DNA of 64,000 nucleotides from Pithys albifrons albifrons. Its lineage: Eukaryota > Chordata > Aves > Passeriformes > Thamnophilidae. Below the pieces are notes generated by a model. It saw only the letters and a program-made list of their open reading frames with translations, did no database searches and was not told where the DNA came from. Of this stretch, positions 61,101-64,000 are shown one piece after another (positions within the stretch are counted from its first letter, which is position 1; each line of letters starts with the position of its first letter). The stretch is from contig NC_092459.1 in assembly GCF_047495875.1 (NCBI RefSeq), positions 8,808,965 to 8,872,964 on the forward strand. The letters are read 5' to 3'. Position numbers and translations under genes: made by a program.

Positions 61101-63365
61101 TATTGACCTATAAAAATAAACATATATATTAAATATCCTTTAAGATATTGTGATAATTAAATCATTTTAAAATGGAGCTTTTTTCTCTTTCATTGTTATT
61201 GATATTAGTGTGATAAACAATTAATTTCTCACTGGCTGTTAGATAGAGAATGGTGGCAATTTTGCTCAGATAGGCTTCTTTCCTGCTAATTCCTGCTCCT
61301 TCTAGAGCAAGTCTATGTTTTGCTACTCCAGCAGATTCAAATGCTGTTCCCATTGCAGTTCATCCTGCTAATGTCAAAGATCTGTGTGTTTTTAACATGA
61401 TCGAGTGTAACAAAGAACATAAGCCAATGAAAACAAACTATTCCCAGAACAGGTTCAGAGCAGAGTCTTTGGCAGTGCATTGTATACAAAACCAATAGTT
61501 TTCCAGTAATGATTTATTATTGTTGTTGATGATATTACTGTTTTTGTTACTTTTTCTTAGCTCTATCATCCCCATTTTTTTTAATATGGATTTTTTTTCT
61601 CAGTCCCAGACATCTAGGGCTTTCTATGTGGAAAGAATCTAAACTGAAAATCATGGCCAGTGACAACGAAAGAGATATAAACCCTTTTAAGTTTGTCATG
61701 ATATTTTCTGACTGCAAATCATGTATTTTGTTAATTTGGGGTTTTTTAACTTTCTGGAAGCTGAATCCATGCATTCCTTGTTCCAATGAAAAGAATTGGC
61801 ATGAATCATCATCAGCTAGGGTTGATGGAGAAATTAATTAAATAAGTTTACTTCCAAAGCTGAACCACAACCTTCACATTACTGTTTTACTCCTTAAAAT
61901 TATGCAGTTTCCTATGTTTGGGGGTGTGATTTTTTTCTTTGTTTTGGTTTTGGGGATTTTTTGTTTGGTTGGTTTTTTGGGGTTTTTTTTGTTTGTTTTG
62001 GTTTGGGGTTTTTTCTTGTGTGTGTGTGTGGTTTGGGTTTTTTTAGAGGGAGTTGACAGTCAACTAGGCTTGCAATATGAAATTAATTAATTCCTTCCAT
62101 TCAAGATAAAAAACAGGTGACCATGTGAACAGGCTCACTGAAACATACAGGGATGCTACAAGAGGAAATCATTGCAAAATCATCAATTGCACTACTGCCT
62201 GATTTCAATGTTTCATTTAAAGAACGTGTGAAGTTCCACCAGGCACCTTGGAATCAAAAATCTTTCTTACCATTGCCAAACTTCTCCAATAACAGTGTAG
62301 CTGTGTTAGCCTTGTGTTTAATGAGCTCGAGGTGGGATGAGATGTTAGTTATTTAAATCACTTTTAGCAATTTAAGCTTCGCTCATTTGCACCATAAATA
62401 AATTCTTGTGTGAGCATGGGAGAAAAGCTTAATTTCCATTCCAGCTGCAATAATATCTGCGAAGACTATAAATTTAACATTTGAAATCATCAAATCAGCA
62501 CCTGCATTAGTAAAGCAGGACATGTGAATATATCAGAATAGCTGAGAATACAAAATGAAAAGTGTCTAAAACTCTCAATTTTCAAGTCTTTTTATTTATA
62601 CAAATTCTGGTCATGTATGGACTAATTCCAAATCTCTTCAAACTTTGAGAAACCAAAATAACTCCTGCTTTTATCCATGCTAGGGTGATGCAATTCAGAG
62701 CTGGAACTGGTCCACAGTCTTTATTTTGCTTTAGATATTTTTTTCCTTAGGATAGCAAGACTTTGCACCAATTAGTTCATGAACCCAACAGCCCAGACAC
62801 ACTAACAGGTGACTATGGTACCTTATGTCATTCCAGCTGACATGTAGTATCATTTCATTTATGTATTCTTAGCTCTCAGCTTCAGCGAGGCTTAGCTTTG
62901 TGTGCAATATAAAAGGGTTTGATAAATGGCACCGCCCTGTATACCCTCAGGTTAAGATCATGCCCAGGAGCAGTTCCAAAAGGTGAGTAGATGCACAGTA
63001 ACTTCTTCAGCAGTGGCATTTGCTCAAGTGTGCAAGTGGCTCTAGAGTTGTGTTCCATTCATCACTAATAAAAGAGAGGAAAAACATTCCTCTTCCATAA
63101 ATAAATGGTTCACCAGAGATTGAATTTATATTTTGCAGCATGGTATGATCTGTCAGCCACTGATTAAGTCTGAGCTAAGCTCAAGTTAAAGGGCTGAAGG
63201 GACACAGATTCTTATGTGATGATGTGACATTAAACCTATGAAAAATTTCAGTTCAATTTTTTTCTGTAACCCCCCCCCAAACTGTCACTAAGGGATGCGT
63301 CTTTAAGAGAATACTTTGAGGTTCTAGTGTGTTTTAATTTATCTTTGTAACACCCCTGATGCACA
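58176..63365. other. Unannotated AT-rich stretch
   Basis: No gene recognised. Low-complexity items: an A/C-rich tract (58384-58437), a G9 run inside a G/T-rich patch (58765-58773), and the long G/T tract listed separately. A C9 run lies at 63270-63278. The interval 62320-62510 looks like a conserved non-coding element (Part 2). Confidence 0.5.
61914..62046. repeat. G/T-only low-complexity tract
   Basis: About 130 bp made almost entirely of G and T on the plus strand (about two C and a few A). It has at least five runs of three or more G separated by T-rich loops, and an internal (TG)n run. It encodes only a Phe/Leu/Val/Gly low-complexity frame. Similar but shorter G/T or A/C tracts occur at 40938-40987, 58384-58437 and 58741-58808. 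Confidence 0.85.
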
Positions 63366-63585
63366 GGAAATTCCTTCTGGATATGAGGAAGAACTTCTTT
63401 ACTCTGCAGGTAAGTGTGCACAGGAACAGATTGTCCAGAAGATCTCTCTCATTAGAAATATTCCTGAGCCATCTGGATTCAATGCTCTGCAATGTGCTCT
63501 AGGATGACCCTGCAGGGAGGTTGGACCAGATGACCCCACCAATGGTCCCTTCCAATATTACCCATTCTGTGTTTCTGTGTCTCTG
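63366..63585 (+). mobile_element. Old CR1-like fragment with 3' end (plus)
   Basis: ctggatatgaggaagaactt, gcaatgtgctctaggatgac, cctgcagggaggttggacca, a gatgaccccaccaatggtcc block and cattctgtgtttctgtgtct follow the 3' order of an older CR1 subfamily, in which the terminal repeat is TTCTGTG instead of TTCTATGA. The copy is 5' truncated and non-coding. Confidence 0.9.
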
Positions 63586-64000
63586 TAGATTCTGGAGTAA
63601 AGAATTATTTCATTCAAATTCAAACTGGCAGAAGATTTAGAATACTGGATGCACCTGTGGAGTTCTGCTGGTGTTTCTAAAATTGAAAAGTTCTCTATAT
63701 GTAATTGTAGTGCTAGAGCAACATGAAAGCAGACTAGCAAAGTTTAAACACGGTGCAGAAAAATTAACTCCTTTAAAACATGCTGTCCAAATATCACTGT
63801 TTTTTCTTAAAGCTATTTTCCCCCTCATCAGACCTATAGCAAAATAAGCTAAGTCCTCCACATGCTCAGCACTGCACTTTGCCTGTTTCTACCTAGTCAC
63901 ATTGGATTTATTGAAAAACTAAAAAGGTACATTTTTTGCCCCTCGAAAGATGCCATTACATTAGTAAATTTTCTGCCATCTCTACATGTTTTTACACTTT
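63586..64000. other. Unannotated AT-rich DNA at window end
   Basis: Nothing recognisable; only short frames (60-74 codons, minus). Confidence 0.5.

Noticed and set aside
1..64000. CRISPR arrays, operons, bacterial insertion sequences, phage genes
   Set aside because: No regularly spaced repeats with unique spacers, no dense long ORFs; the repeat content (CR1, ERV LTRs, SINE) is vertebrate and bird-like.

Overview
This window looks like nuclear DNA from a bird. It is AT-rich, has no recognisable gene, and is sprinkled with 5'-truncated CR1 LINE fragments whose 3' ends carry the avian CR1 end motif (ATTCTATGATTCTATGA in sense). It also holds endogenous-retrovirus LTRs of types common in bird genomes. 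I see no prokaryotic signatures: no operons, no ribosome binding sites, no long ORFs. The longest open frames (166, 146, 120 and 116 codons) lie inside repeats or look like chance. The stretch is best read as intergenic or deep intronic sequence.

Layout. 1-4.2 kb: unannotated AT-rich DNA. 4.2-5.4 kb: three CR1 fragments. 8.03-8.42 kb: a composite SINE on the minus strand with target-site duplications (TSDs). 8.77-9.32 kb: an ERV LTR (family A, plus). 10.46 kb: a CR1 scrap. 18.45-19.08 kb and 27.41-28.04 kb: two 628-bp LTRs of a second family (family B, both plus), about 96% identical. Each is bounded by its own perfect 5-bp TSD, so they are two independent solo LTRs and not the ends of one provirus. 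20.74-22.64 kb: a GC-richer mosaic with a degenerate 45-51-bp tandem repeat, a CR1 ORF2 scrap and a probable minus-strand LTR. 22.7 kb: CR1. 34.45-35.44 kb: the longest CR1 copy (about 1 kb, reverse-transcriptase C-terminus plus 3'UTR), interrupted by a 24-bp minisatellite. 37.2-37.8 kb: a second family A LTR, on the minus strand. 38.8, 45.2, 57.5 and 63.4 kb: further CR1 fragments. 57.79-58.17 kb: the second composite SINE, plus strand.

The most interesting element is the SINE, present twice in opposite orientations. A tRNA-Gln(CTG)-like head with pol III A and B boxes is joined to a 5S rRNA-derived body carrying an internal deletion. A strongly conserved, non-CR1 3' region follows, then a short (CATA)n tail. 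The tail type points to mobilisation by an RTE-like LINE and not by CR1; this is inference. Both copies have TSDs.

Limits. No alignment, splice scoring or repeat library was available. Coordinates of diverged repeats are approximate, and the candidate exons and conserved elements in Part 2 are speculative.
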